Assembly: GCF_002514735.1 (NCBI RefSeq)
Contig: NZ_NBWU01000001.1
Coordinates: 930,001-994,000 of the forward strand
Direction: 5' to 3'
DNA: 64,000 nucleotides
Source: Sediminicola luteus
Lineage (GTDB): Bacteria; Bacteroidota; Bacteroidia; Flavobacteriales; Flavobacteriaceae
Part shown: positions 45,994-55,382 of the stretch, one piece after another
How the letters are laid out: each line of letters starts with the position of its first letter
How positions within the stretch are numbered: the first letter of the stretch is position 1
Made by a program: the position numbers and the translations under genes
Notes under the pieces: generated by a model
The model's input: the letters and a program-made list of their open reading frames with translations, nothing else
The model's database searches: none
What the model was told of the DNA's origin: nothing

Positions 45994-46578
45994 ATGGAAA
46001 ACTTTCGCTTTTATATCGAACTCGGCCTAGACCATGTGTTGGATCTTGGTGCCTATGACCATATTTTGTTCTTGGCCGCCTTGGCCATACCCTTTATGTT
46101 CCGCGACTGGAAAAAGGTGATTTTACTCGCCACCATGTTTACCCTTACCCATTGTGTGGCTTTGGGACTATCAGTATACGAAATCGTGGAGGTAGACGTA
46201 GCCCTGATTGAATTCTTAATCCCAGTTACCATTTTCCTTACTGCCTTTTTCAATATATTCATGGCCATAAAAGATCGCTTCGAAAGCGCCTTTAGCTGGC
46301 ACCTATTGGCCACGGGCTTTTTCGGTTTCGTTCACGGTTTTGGGTTCTCGAACTATTTTAAAATGATGATGGCCGATCAAACCCATAAACTCATGCCACT
46401 CTTAGGCTTCGCCACAGGTATAGAATTATCTCAGGTAACCATCATTCTATTGGCCTTGTTATTGGGCTATGTGTGCCTTCAACTCCTTAAACTCCCTAGA
46501 AAACACTATGTCTTGGTGGCTTCCATAATCGTCTTGGTTATCGTGCTTCCCATGCTCAAGGACACCTATCCGGGGTAA
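45994..46578 (+). CDS. HupE/UreJ-like membrane protein
   Basis: The 194-residue protein has six predicted helices. It shows the HupE_UreJ_2 motifs YDHILFLAAL (about 22-31), FTLTHCVALGLS (about 48-60) and GFVHGFGFS (about 108-117), the last close to the metal-binding His patterns. The family is related to nickel or cobalt permeases near hydrogenase and urease genes, but none lies here. The metal transport role is therefore only inferred. Confidence 0.85.
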   Translation: MENFRFYIELGLDHVLDLGAYDHILFLAALAIPFMFRDWKKVILLATMFTLTHCVALGLSVYEIVEVDVALIEFLIPVTIFLTAFFNIFMAIKDRFESAFSWHLLATGFFGFVHGFGFSNYFKMMMADQTHKLMPLLGFATGIELSQVTIILLALLLGYVCLQLLKLPRKHYVLVASIIVLVIVLPMLKDTYPG

Positions 46579-46662
46579 TTTTAGCGTAACATTAACGCAT
46601 TCCGCCGGAAATACGATGGCTTGGCCCACTTATTATGATAACTTTGTGTGATAGCCTAAGTT

Positions 46663-47106
46663 ATGATAAACGATAAGCAACGAAAATATGATAGGGCCTA
46701 TCTACGGATGGCACGTGAATGGGGCAAACTTTCGTATTGCGAACGTAAACAGGTAGGGGCCATAATCGTAAAAGATCGTATGATCATTTCCGATGGGTAT
46801 AACGGTACGCCTACCGGCTTTGAGAATATCTGCGAAGACGAAGCGGGCTACACCAAATGGTACGTGCTACATGCCGAGGCCAATGCCATATCTAAGGTAG
46901 CGGCCTCTACCCAATCTTGTGAAGGTGCTACCTTGTACATTACCCTATCGCCTTGTAAGGAGTGTAGTAAACTGATCCACCAATCGGGTATTAAACGGAT
47001 CGTTTATGAACAGGCCTACAAAGACACCTCTGGACTCGAGTTCTTACAAAAGGCGGGGGTAAGTATTGAGCATTTGCCCTTAGAACCAGTCGAAATGCCC
47101 CGTTAG
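46663..47106 (+). CDS. Deoxycytidylate (dCMP) deaminase, ComEB family
   Basis: The 147-residue enzyme converts dCMP to dUMP, feeding thymidylate synthesis. The zinc motif is HAEANAI (His about 70, catalytic Glu) with PCKECSKL (Cys about 97 and 100). CERKQVGAIIVKD and NGTPTGFENICEDE are substrate-side motifs. TAACTTTG at 46639-46646 is the candidate -7 box. The CtpA gene follows after 41 bases. Confidence 0.92.
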   Translation: MINDKQRKYDRAYLRMAREWGKLSYCERKQVGAIIVKDRMIISDGYNGTPTGFENICEDEAGYTKWYVLHAEANAISKVAASTQSCEGATLYITLSPCKECSKLIHQSGIKRIVYEQAYKDTSGLEFLQKAGVSIEHLPLEPVEMPR

Positions 47107-47112
47107 GCATCC

Positions 47113-47127
47113 CTGCCTAGCCGGCAG
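47113..47127. repeat. CTGCCTAGCCGGCAG hairpin repeat remnant
   Basis: CTGCC...GGCAG with a TAGCC-rich loop lies in the 41-base gap between the deaminase and ctpA. It resembles the CTGCC-type GC-rich repeat elements found between genes in Bacteroidetes. It could also be a weak transcript structure. Confidence 0.4.
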
Positions 47128-47147
47128 TCAAGAAAAAACGAAAACAC

Positions 47148-48752
47148 ATGATCAACAAAAAATATAGATTTCTTTGGCCCTTGGTTATCGGGGTTATCTT
47201 GGCCCTAGGTATTTTAATTGGGGGCAAACTCGATTTTTCCGACAATCCCGAGCGCTTGTTCTCGGCCAATTCCAATAAAGACAAGCTCAATCGGCTAATC
47301 GACTATATCGATCATGAATATGTAGACGAGGTAAATACCGATAGCATCGTAGATGTTACCGTGAACAACATTCTAGAAAAATTAGATCCCCATTCGGTCT
47401 ATATCCCCAAGGAAAATATGGCGGAGGTAACCGAGAACATGAAGGGCGATTTTGTAGGCATTGGGGTTAGCTTTTATATGTATCGCGACACCATTACGGT
47501 AGTGCGTGCGGTAGAAGACGGCCCCAGCTATGGCAAGGGCATTTTACCCGGCGATCGGATCTTGATGGCCGGGGAAGATACCCTATACGGCCCCGAGGTA
47601 ACCAACACCTCTGTAGTAGAACGTCTAAAAGGTTTGGAAGGCAGTAGGGTGCATTTGCTGATGTACCGTAAAAGTACCGATGAGACCTTTCCGCTGGTCA
47701 TCCAACGCGGACGCGTACCCATTAAATCGGTAGATGCCCATTATATGCTGAACGACGAATTGGGCTATATCCGTGCCAACCGCTTTGCCGAAACTACTTT
47801 TGAGGAGTTTAAAGATGCCCTAGATGACCTATTGGATGAAGGCGCCAGCAAATTGGTACTGGACCTGCGTGATAACCCCGGTGGATATTTGGGTATAGCC
47901 GAAGAAATGGCCGATGAATTCTTGCCCGACGATAAACTCATCCTGTTTACCAAGAACAAAAAAGGGAAAATCGACAATACCTATGCCACCTCCAAAGGTG
48001 ATTTTGAAGACAGACAAGTGTATGTACTGATCAACGAACGTTCTGCCTCGGCCAGTGAGATTATCGCTGGGGCCTTGCAAGATAATGACCTGGGTACCAT
48101 AGTAGGTCGGCGTTCCTTTGGTAAAGGTTTGGTACAACGCGAAATGCAACTGGGCGACGGTTCTGCCGTACGCCTTACCATATCGCGGTACTACACCCCA
48201 ACGGGTCGCTCCATTCAACGCGATTATAAAAATGGATCGCGAGATTACTACAAAGAGTTTACCCAACGTTTCCACAACGGGGAACTGACCTCGGTAGACA
48301 GTATAAAAGTGGCCGACAGCCTAAAGTTCACCACCCCAAAAGGCAAGGTGGTCTATGGCGGGGGCGGAATCATTCCCGATGTGTTCGTACCCATAGATTC
48401 TAAGGAAGAAACCATTAAAGCCCTTGAAAACCTGGTCTCCAGGTTCGCATTCGAACATTTGGAAGACGACCGCTTACGCTATAGCGATTATGACAAAAAC
48501 AGCTTTGTAACCGATTTTAAGGTAGACGACATCCTATTCGAGAACTTTATCAGTTTTGCCCAACGTACCCCAAGGGTTCGCGAGCTGAATCTACAGTATT
48601 ACGACCTAGAAACACAGATAAAACTGTATATCAAAGCCGCATTGGCCGAACAGTTGTACGACCCACATACCATGGCCAAGATCCAGAGCGGACAAGACGC
48701 CATGATACAAAAAGTATTGGAACTCGAGGCCGATTGGGAAGGGAAGCAGTAA
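47148..48752 (+). CDS. C-terminal processing peptidase (S41)
   Basis: The 534-residue protease has an N-terminal membrane anchor (about 9-25), a PDZ domain (about 95-180; GDFVGIGVSFYMY, VVRAVEDGPSYGKGILPGDRIL) and an S41 core (about 190-385). The catalytic Ser is in INERSASASEI (about 302), Lys in RSFGKGLV (about 327), and DLRDNPGGYL is the conserved strand. It cleaves C-termini of periplasmic proteins. The long C-terminal helical part (about 420-534) is typical of Bacteroidetes CtpA. Confidence 0.93.
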   Translation: MINKKYRFLWPLVIGVILALGILIGGKLDFSDNPERLFSANSNKDKLNRLIDYIDHEYVDEVNTDSIVDVTVNNILEKLDPHSVYIPKENMAEVTENMKGDFVGIGVSFYMYRDTITVVRAVEDGPSYGKGILPGDRILMAGEDTLYGPEVTNTSVVERLKGLEGSRVHLLMYRKSTDETFPLVIQRGRVPIKSVDAHYMLNDELGYIRANRFAETTFEEFKDALDDLLDEGASKLVLDLRDNPGGYLGIAEEMADEFLPDDKLILFTKNKKGKIDNTYATSKGDFEDRQVYVLINERSASASEIIAGALQDNDLGTIVGRRSFGKGLVQREMQLGDGSAVRLTISRYYTPTGRSIQRDYKNGSRDYYKEFTQRFHNGELTSVDSIKVADSLKFTTPKGKVVYGGGGIIPDVFVPIDSKEETIKALENLVSRFAFEHLEDDRLRYSDYDKNSFVTDFKVDDILFENFISFAQRTPRVRELNLQYYDLETQIKLYIKAALAEQLYDPHTMAKIQSGQDAMIQKVLELEADWEGKQ

Positions 48753-48929
48753 TTCTAGTTTGCCTTTTTACTAGTATCCCTTGTAAAAAACATAAATCGT
48801 AATATTTATTTCTTCCCGCTCCTATTCATGTCTCGCGGAATGGCGTGTAAAGGGTTCTACTTCCGTCATCATCATCCTTGCTGTGGAAATTTAATCCAAA
48901 TTTACTAAGGGGGCCTCGAACTTACACCA

Positions 48930-48959
48930 TTGGACATTCACACTGATTACCTATCTTAG
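48930..48959 (+). promoter_or_regulatory. Promoter of the CNNM transporter gene
   Basis: TTG at 48930-48932, 19 bases, then TATCTTAG at 48952-48959 (TAnnTTTG with one mismatch), ending 17 bases before the ATG at 48977. A similar CTATCTTAGC block is at 45946-45955 before the HupE-like gene, so both genes may use the same -7 variant. Confidence 0.5.
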
Positions 48960-48976
48960 CCGGAAAGAATTTTCCC

Positions 48977-50089
48977 ATGGCCCTGCTACTTTTCTACGCC
49001 TTTGTTTCCATCTTCTTTTCGTTTTTGTGTTCCATACTAGAAGCGGTATTGCTCAGTATTTCGCCCACCTTCGTAAACGTAAAGAAAAAAGAGGGTAAGG
49101 CCTATGCCGTCACCTTGGAAGAATTGAAGAAAGATGTAGATCGACCCTTGATCGCCATACTTACCCTGAATACTATTGCCCATACCGTAGGTGCCATTTT
49201 GGTGGGGGTACAGGCCAAGGTAGCCTATGCCGAAATGTATGGTAGTCAAACCCGGACAATCTTCGGAATCACCTTTACCGAAGAATTAATGGTCGGGGTA
49301 GTTTCTACGATCATGACCATATTGATACTCGTAGCTTCCGAGATCATTCCTAAGACTATTGGGGCCACCTATTGGAAACAATTGGCCAATTTTACCGCCA
49401 AAGCCTTGACCATAATGGTGGCTATCTTAAAATATACCGGCATACTTTGGTTACTGCAACTCTTTACCAAAATGGTGGGTGGCAAAGAACACCACAAAAG
49501 TGTGTTGAGTCGTGAAGACTTTACCGCCATGACCGATATTGCTCATGAGGAAGGGGTTTTTGAGGAAAATGAAAGTAAGGTCATTAAAAATATGCTGGAA
49601 CTGGAAACCGTACAGGTCAAAGATGTCATGACTCCCCGTACGGTGATGAAAATCGCACCGGAAGACCAAACGATACAAGACTTTTACGATGCCCAGAAAA
49701 AACTGCCTTTTAGCCGTATACCCATTCATGGCGACGATACCGACAATATCGTAGGCTTCGTTCTTAAAGACGATGTATTGGAAGAGCTGGTCAAACAGAA
49801 CGGTTCGGCCACTTTGGGTAGCATTAAACGTAAGTTATTGGTTACGGCCCGCAACACCCCGGTGCCCAAACTTTTCGAGATTTTTATTGCCCAGCGCGAC
49901 CATATCGCCTTGGTAGTAGACGAATATGGCTCGGTCAGTGGTTTGGTTACCATGGAAGACGTTATCGAAACCTTACTCGGATTGGAGATTGTAGACGAAA
50001 GTGATAACGTAGCCGATTTGCAACAAATGGCCCGTATGAGTTGGGAAAAGAGGGCGAAACGCCTCGGCCTTATCGACACCGAAGAATGA
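48977..50089 (+). CDS. CNNM/CorC-type transporter (DUF21 plus CBS pair)
   Basis: The 370-residue protein has a DUF21 membrane part (about 1-180, four helices; SEIIPKTIGATYWK) and two CBS domains (about 205-265 and 270-330; VKDVMTPRTVM, DEYGSVSGLVTMEDVIETLLG). The C-terminal CorC_HlyC domain is missing, so it ends after CBS2. The family exports Mg2+ or Co2+ or senses them. Its TGA shares bases with the ATG of the MGMT gene (ATGA). Confidence 0.88.
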   Translation: MALLLFYAFVSIFFSFLCSILEAVLLSISPTFVNVKKKEGKAYAVTLEELKKDVDRPLIAILTLNTIAHTVGAILVGVQAKVAYAEMYGSQTRTIFGITFTEELMVGVVSTIMTILILVASEIIPKTIGATYWKQLANFTAKALTIMVAILKYTGILWLLQLFTKMVGGKEHHKSVLSREDFTAMTDIAHEEGVFEENESKVIKNMLELETVQVKDVMTPRTVMKIAPEDQTIQDFYDAQKKLPFSRIPIHGDDTDNIVGFVLKDDVLEELVKQNGSATLGSIKRKLLVTARNTPVPKLFEIFIAQRDHIALVVDEYGSVSGLVTMEDVIETLLGLEIVDESDNVADLQQMARMSWEKRAKRLGLIDTEE

Positions 50090-50565
50090 CCGAACAAGCC
50101 TATATACAAACCCCTTTGGGAGTAGCCCTTTTGGAAGGCGATACCGACGGTCTGCAAAAAGTGAGCGTTCTAGATGATGCGAATGTGGCCATAGATTCGG
50201 TTATACCCGAGATCTTGGAAGATGCCGCATATCAGTTGGGTGAATATTTCGAAGGGAAACGCGACCGATTCGATCTAAAACTAAACCCACAAGGTTCCGA
50301 ATTCCAACAAAAGGTATGGAACGCCCTGCTCGAAATACCCTACGGCAAACGTATTACCTATATGGATCTGGCCAAACGCTTGGGCGATCCCAAAGCGATC
50401 CGGGCCGTGGGCGTGGCCAATGGAAAAAATCCGTTATGGATCATCGTGCCCTGCCATAGGGTCGTAGGTGCCAAAGGCGAACTTACCGGTTATGCCGGTG
50501 GACTACACCGTAAAGCTTGGTTGTTGGAGCACGAAAGCCCGAATAAGCAACAAAGTTTGTTTTAA
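50086..50565 (+). CDS. ogt: Methylated-DNA-protein-cysteine methyltransferase
   Basis: The 159-residue suicide enzyme, from the ATG at 50086, moves a methyl group from O6-methylguanine to its own Cys. The motif IVPCHRVVG has Cys about 122, and FQQKVWNALLEIPYGKRITY (about 75-94) is the DNA-binding helix region. The ATG overlaps the previous TGA by four bases (ATGA). The N-terminus is shorter than in human MGMT and fits bacterial Ogt. Confidence 0.93.
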   Translation: MTEQAYIQTPLGVALLEGDTDGLQKVSVLDDANVAIDSVIPEILEDAAYQLGEYFEGKRDRFDLKLNPQGSEFQQKVWNALLEIPYGKRITYMDLAKRLGDPKAIRAVGVANGKNPLWIIVPCHRVVGAKGELTGYAGGLHRKAWLLEHESPNKQQSLF

Positions 50566-50622
50566 CTCTAGTCGGGAAGTATTCGTAATTCGAGCAAAAT
50601 AACCCCGAAGCCTGGCTAACTT

Positions 50623-50772
50623 TTATAGCTCCTTTAATACCTCTCCACAATCAGAACAGATCTGTATCCGTACATCGCGTTCGGCATTGTATAGGGTATA
50701 GGCAGCAGTATGCGGACAAAAATGTAAGGTTAGGCGTCCGTTGGAATCCAACTTGGATTTGGTCAATTTCAT
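50623..50772 (-). CDS. Small CPH-CxxC zinc-ribbon-like protein (49 aa)
   Basis: A minus-strand frame runs from ATG (50770-50772) to TAA (50623-50625). It starts MKLTKSKLDSNGRL, then has CPHTAAYTLYNAERDV and CSDCGEVLKEL. The four thiol/imidazole ligands (CPH at about 19-21, CSDC at about 39-42) could bind zinc. The whole product is 49 residues. It is convergent with the MGMT gene, ending 58 bases from its stop. The ligand spacing argues for a real gene. Confidence 0.6.
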   Translation of the reverse strand: MKLTKSKLDSNGRLTLHFCPHTAAYTLYNAERDVRIQICSDCGEVLKEL

Positions 50773-51051
50773 TCTTCTCGGTTCTGGGCAACAAAATAAT
50801 GGTAAGGCCTAGTCTGCCCCAATATTTCCGATGGTTAGATGAAAATACCGACCAGCGGCCATGGCTACGGAAAAACCTTACGTGACTAATCGATGAACGG
50901 CACAACGACCTTATCCAAAATGCTTTTCTACAGCTGGCTATGCTGTGCAAATTTGCCAAATACGATATACATCCAAAAAACCTACCATACACCCTTAACA
51001 CCAAGTGTTAGCTGCTGTAAATCTGTATTTTACGGTATAGCACTAATCCAA

Positions 51052-51564
51052 ATGGAACAAATAACACATATTCCAAACGAAGCCATTGTCCAAAAAATAT
51101 ATGTGATCCGGGGTCAAAAAGTAATGCTCGACAGCCATTTGGCACAACTTTATGGTGTTAGCACCAAACGATTGAAGGAACAGGTAAGGCGTAACCTCCA
51201 TCGTTTTCCAGAAAGTTTTATGTTCGAATTATCAAGTTCGGAGTATACGGCTTTAAGGTCGCATTTTGCAACCTTAAAGCGCGGAAGGCATTCCAAATAC
51301 TTACCTTATGTTTTTATCGAACATGGTATTTTAATGCTTTCCAGTGTTTTAAAAAGCGAACAGGCCATAGCCATGAGTATCCAAATCATTGAAACCTTTG
51401 TGCAACTCCGGAAATTGGCCCAGAACTATGAATAATTAATGCATAAGATCCAACAAATGGAATCGAGGAATACGGCCAAGTTCAATGACATCTATAGGGT
51501 TCTAAAAAACCTGACCCAAGAATCCCTTCCAAAAAAGCGAACCCGGATCGGTTACAAAAAATAA
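51052..51564 (+). pseudogene. ORF6N-domain protein interrupted by an in-frame TAA
   Basis: The first part (51052-51435, 127 residues) has the ORF6N domain: AIVQKIYVIRGQKVMLDSHLAQLYGVSTKRLKEQVRRN and FPESFMFELSSSEY. It stops at TAA (51433-51435). The frame stays open beyond, in the same phase, to 51564, coding LMHKIQQMES ... VLKNLTQES and ending KKRTRIGYKK, typical of full-length ORF6N proteins. A single GAA-to-TAA change could explain the break. ORF6N proteins are often phage- or plasmid-derived DNA-binding factors. Confidence 0.8.
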
Positions 51565-51623
51565 TTCCATTTTCAATTGGCCCATAAAACCTTAAATTGA
51601 AGGATGCAAAACCCATATGCGAC

Positions 51624-52337
51624 ATGCTCCAAAAAATAAACCTTGAAAACCTCTTGTTCCTAGATATAGAAACGGTACCCCAATTTGCCACTTATGACGA
51701 ACTGTCCGAAGAGGTACAAGATCTATGGGAACATAAAACACGCTACCAACGGAAAGACGAGTTTAGTGGGGAAGAGTTTTATGATCGGGCCGGAATCTGG
51801 GCCGAATTCGGAAAGATCGTTTGTATCTCGGTGGGGTATTTCCATGCCCAAGGCAGTGCATATCAGTTTCGGGTAACCTCCTTTTTCGGGGATGAGGAAA
51901 CCCTGCTCAAAGAATTTAAAAACCTTTTGGAAAGCCATTTTTCAAAGCCCTACCACCTTTTGGCCGCCCATAATGGTAAGGAATTCGATTTTCCGTACAT
52001 CGCTAGGCGCATGATTATCAATGGTATTGCCCTACCCCATAAACTGAACCTCTTTGGTAAAAAGCCTTGGGAGGTTCCCTACATCGATACCATGGAGCTA
52101 TGGAAATTCGGGGACTATAAACATTATACCTCCCTTAAGCTAATGACCCAAGTTTTAGGCGTACCCTCGCCTAAAGAAGATATAGACGGTAGTATGGTAC
52201 GCGATGTGTTTTACAAAGAAAACGACCTGGACCGTATCGTTCGTTATTGCGAATTGGATGTTGTGGCCACCGCCCAAGTATACCTCAGGCTACGTGGTGA
52301 TGTATTGCTAGAAGAAGATCAAATCTTAAGGGTGTAA
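51624..52337 (+). CDS. PolB-like 3'-5' exonuclease
   Basis: The 237-residue protein, from the ATG at 51624, has the DEDD exonuclease motifs: NLLFLDIETVP (Exo I, Asp/Glu about 13-15), AAHNGKEFDFPYIARR (Exo II, about 112-127), and VRYCELDVVATAQVYLRL (Exo III, Asp about 218). It fits the exonuclease class related to the proofreading domain of DNA polymerase B. It stands alone without a polymerase domain. Its end lies 3 bases from the convergent methyltransferase. Confidence 0.88.
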   Translation: MLQKINLENLLFLDIETVPQFATYDELSEEVQDLWEHKTRYQRKDEFSGEEFYDRAGIWAEFGKIVCISVGYFHAQGSAYQFRVTSFFGDEETLLKEFKNLLESHFSKPYHLLAAHNGKEFDFPYIARRMIINGIALPHKLNLFGKKPWEVPYIDTMELWKFGDYKHYTSLKLMTQVLGVPSPKEDIDGSMVRDVFYKENDLDRIVRYCELDVVATAQVYLRLRGDVLLEEDQILRV

Positions 52338-52340
52338 GGC

Positions 52341-52994
52341 CTAATTCGCTTTTGTTTTCTTAAAAATAGTGAGGTGTATCGCCTCCCCCATTTCGGCTTT
52401 TGCCCTAGGATCGTGGTATATTTCGCTAAGCCCATAGGCTTCAAATGCTTTTCTATAGCTGGGGTTTAACAACCAAGGTGGCCCTTTTTCAAAACTTCTT
52501 TCCTCTTTCCGTATTTCTGTAATTAAAAGTAGTTTGCCGCTATCGGAAACAAAATCCGAAAGGTTTTGGATCAAGGTGTTTTCATATTTGGGAGGTAAAG
52601 CCTGAATAGTGAAAATCTCCAATACCAAATCGAATTTCCCGTGCCATTCCGGAACACCCGCCAAAAGATCGGCCTGTACAAAGTCAACCTGGGATTCAGG
52701 AAAGCGTTTTTTACATAAGGCAATGGCACTGTCGGATACATCGAATGCGGTAACCGTATAGCCTTTGGCTTCTAAGGCTAGGGCATCGTCTCCCAAACCG
52801 CAACCTACCACCAGGGCGGTTTTACCCGAACCACTTTCGGCCTGTTCCAACCAAGCCTTAAAGAGCGGGTGTGGGGCCATATTTGCCCAGGGCACTCCGG
52901 CGCCTGCTTCTTTGGTGCCGGCATATAAGGTTTCGAACCAATCGGTGGGTTTATCTTCTTGTACCCCTAAATGCTTTCTGGTGCTTTCGTCCAT
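52341..52994 (-). CDS. Class I SAM-dependent methyltransferase
   Basis: The 217-residue protein has the SAM-binding motif I TALVVGCGLGDDALALEAKGY (shown as VVGCGLGDD, about 62-70), the acidic VTAFDVSDSAI (about 81-91) and VQADLL. The pattern is close to the TPMT/thiol methyltransferase group, but no substrate motif is clear. It is followed by the phosphatase gene on the same strand. Confidence 0.85.
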   Translation of the reverse strand: MDESTRKHLGVQEDKPTDWFETLYAGTKEAGAGVPWANMAPHPLFKAWLEQAESGSGKTALVVGCGLGDDALALEAKGYTVTAFDVSDSAIALCKKRFPESQVDFVQADLLAGVPEWHGKFDLVLEIFTIQALPPKYENTLIQNLSDFVSDSGKLLLITEIRKEERSFEKGPPWLLNPSYRKAFEAYGLSEIYHDPRAKAEMGEAIHLTIFKKTKAN

Positions 52995-53013
52995 AGGTTA
53001 TATCAAACTTTAT

Positions 53014-53967
53014 TTACGGATTCCATTTTAGGGAAATATAAACGGGAAAATGATCGCTATACCCACCCAGGTACTTTCGGCCTCTATAGGTTCTAAACGG
53101 ACTCCCTTTGGCCCTGCCCTTCCATTCGGTAAGGAAGCGTTCATCGAAAATATCGGCATGGGCAAAACTATGGGTGCCGGGTACATGGTCAAAAAACGAG
53201 TGGGAGATGATGATCTGGTCGAACAGGCTCCATTCCCCTTTGTAATTGGCACTTCCCCTATGGGGCATCAATAGTTTTTTCATGGGGTTGTACAGGGCCG
53301 GATACTCCATTAGTGCGTTTACCGAATCGGCATGGGGTCCCGCATTAAAATCACCCATGATCACCAGATTCGGATTGGCTTCCGTTTGACCTAATTCTTC
53401 CAATTTTCGTTTTAGGGTCTTGGCGGCTTCCAGTCGTTTGGGGGCCGTTTCTTCATCACCCTCACGGCGCGATGGCCAATGGTTTACAAAGACATGTATG
53501 GGTTCGCCGTTCAAATGGCCCTTAACATACAATATATCGCGGGTATAATCGCGCTCGCCATCTTCTTCATAAATCAATAAGGGCAATACTTCGGTCTGTT
53601 TGATCTTAAAAAACTTTTTGTGGTAGAGTAGCGCCGTATCGATTCCCCTTTCGTCCGGAGATTCGAAATGTACATAGCCCAAATCTTGGTTACGCAGTCC
53701 GCCTGTGTGCAGCAGATCCTTTAACACCCTTATGTTCTCTACCTCAGCCAACCCTAAAAGCACCGGAATGCCGAAGCCTTTGTCATCACCAATCTGGCCA
53801 ATGGCCTTGGCCAGTTTCTTCAACTTCCGGGCATAGCGTTTTTCTGTCCAGTTTTTTCGTCCCCTTGGGGTAAAATCGTCGTCCAAGACCTGGGGGTCGT
53901 TATGGGTATCGAATAGATTCTCCAGATTGTAGAACCCAATGGTGTAGCGTTTGTATTTTGCTTGCAT
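53014..53967 (-). CDS. Endonuclease/exonuclease/phosphatase-family protein
   Basis: The 317-residue protein has the EEP fold: FYNLENLFDTHND, VLLGLAEVENI (Glu about 73), VFVNHWPSRREGDEE (His about 167), VIMGDFNAGPHADS (Asp about 205, Asn about 207) and YSDHFPV near the end (Asp-His). These are metal and catalytic residues of DNase I-like enzymes. It has no signal sequence, so it is probably cytoplasmic. The substrate is unknown. Confidence 0.87.
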   Translation of the reverse strand: MQAKYKRYTIGFYNLENLFDTHNDPQVLDDDFTPRGRKNWTEKRYARKLKKLAKAIGQIGDDKGFGIPVLLGLAEVENIRVLKDLLHTGGLRNQDLGYVHFESPDERGIDTALLYHKKFFKIKQTEVLPLLIYEEDGERDYTRDILYVKGHLNGEPIHVFVNHWPSRREGDEETAPKRLEAAKTLKRKLEELGQTEANPNLVIMGDFNAGPHADSVNALMEYPALYNPMKKLLMPHRGSANYKGEWSLFDQIIISHSFFDHVPGTHSFAHADIFDERFLTEWKGRAKGSPFRTYRGRKYLGGYSDHFPVYISLKWNP

Positions 53968-54058
53968 AATTAGCGTAATTCCTACAAATATACGCTTCCT
54001 GGATTTTGATATGCCAGATCATGGCGATACGGTTTAGCTCCATTTCAGCCACAATACG

Positions 54059-54066
54059 TAATTTTG
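54059..54066 (+). promoter_or_regulatory. -7 box upstream of hflX
   Basis: TAATTTTG, followed by C, matches the extended TAnnTTTGC box 16 bases before the hflX start. The -33 region has TTTA at 54033-54036, 22 bases upstream, rather than TTG. A leader of only about ten bases is implied. Confidence 0.45.
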
Positions 54067-54082
54067 CGGTTCACAACGGAAT

Positions 54083-55291
54083 ATGTTAGAAAAAAAGACC
54101 AATACCTACGAAAAAACGGTTTTGATTGGCGTGTTGAACCAACACCAAGATCTGGCCAAGGTTACCGAATATTTAGACGAGCTCGAATTCCTAACCTATA
54201 CAGCTGGGGGCGAAGTAGTGGCCCGTTTTACCCAAAAGATGGATGTACCCAACCCCAAAACCATGATCGGCAGTGGTAAAATGCAGGAAGTTGAGGCCTT
54301 TGTAGAAGAACACGAAATAGGCTCGGTTATCTTCGACGACGAACTGACCCCGGCCCAACAGCGTAATATTGAAAAACAATTACGATGTAAGATCATTGAT
54401 CGTACCAGCCTAATCCTCGATATTTTTGCCCAAAGGGCGCAGACCAGTTATGCCCGCACCCAAGTAGAATTGGCACAATACCAATACTTATTGCCCCGAC
54501 TGACCGGACTATGGACACACTTAGAGCGACAAAAGGGGGGTATAGGTATGCGTGGACCCGGGGAAACGGAGATTGAGACCGATAGACGTATCGTACGCGA
54601 TCGCATCTCGCTATTGAAAAAGAAACTGCAAAAGATAGACCGCCAAATGGAGACCCAACGTAGTAACCGCGGGGCCTTGGTACGGGTGGCCCTGGTAGGG
54701 TATACCAACGTAGGTAAATCGACCTTGATGAACGTGATCAGCAAATCGGAGGTTTTTGCCGAAAACAAACTGTTCGCCACCCTCGATACTACCGTGCGAA
54801 AAGTGGTCATCGGAAACCTACCCTTCTTGTTAAGTGATACAGTAGGTTTTATACGAAAGTTACCTACCCAATTGGTAGAGAGTTTTAAAAGTACCTTGGA
54901 CGAGGTACGTGAGGCCGACCTATTATTGCATGTGGTGGATATAAGTCACCCTAATTTTGAAGACCATATTGAATCGGTGAACAAGATATTGGGTGAGATT
55001 GACTGTACCTCCAAACCTACCCTAATGGTCTTTAATAAAATTGACCAATACCAGGCCGAAACCTTAGACGAGGAGGAGACCGAAAGGACAAGCAAACATT
55101 TTACCATTGCCGATTGGGAACAGACCTGGATGCAAAGGGTAGATGGCAATGCCCTCTTTATCTCGGCATTGAATCGCGATAACCTAGAGGACTTTAGAAA
55201 AAGGGTGTATGCCGCCGTGCGTGAGATCCATGTGACCCGTTTTCCTTACAACAACTTCTTGTATCCTGAGAATTTAGACGAATACATGTAA
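54083..55291 (+). CDS. hflX: Ribosome-associated GTPase HflX
   Basis: The 402-residue GTPase has an N-terminal HflX domain (about 1-190; MIGSGKMQEV, FDDELTPAQQRNIEK, GIGMRGPGETEIE) and a G domain: G1 GYTNVGKST (about 210-218), G2 FATLDTT, G3 DTVGFI, G4 NKID. It splits stalled ribosomes. The C-terminus (about 370-402) fits family length. The next gene is convergent, with a putative RNA and terminator between. Confidence 0.94.
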   Translation: MLEKKTNTYEKTVLIGVLNQHQDLAKVTEYLDELEFLTYTAGGEVVARFTQKMDVPNPKTMIGSGKMQEVEAFVEEHEIGSVIFDDELTPAQQRNIEKQLRCKIIDRTSLILDIFAQRAQTSYARTQVELAQYQYLLPRLTGLWTHLERQKGGIGMRGPGETEIETDRRIVRDRISLLKKKLQKIDRQMETQRSNRGALVRVALVGYTNVGKSTLMNVISKSEVFAENKLFATLDTTVRKVVIGNLPFLLSDTVGFIRKLPTQLVESFKSTLDEVREADLLLHVVDISHPNFEDHIESVNKILGEIDCTSKPTLMVFNKIDQYQAETLDEEETERTSKHFTIADWEQTWMQRVDGNALFISALNRDNLEDFRKRVYAAVREIHVTRFPYNNFLYPENLDEYM

Positions 55292-55382
55292 GTGTTTTAT
55301 GACGTTTATCGGTTTTTACTAACGCTTAATTGGACACGCCACAGAATCGCCATAGTTGACAACAAACTTTACCAAAAAGGGC

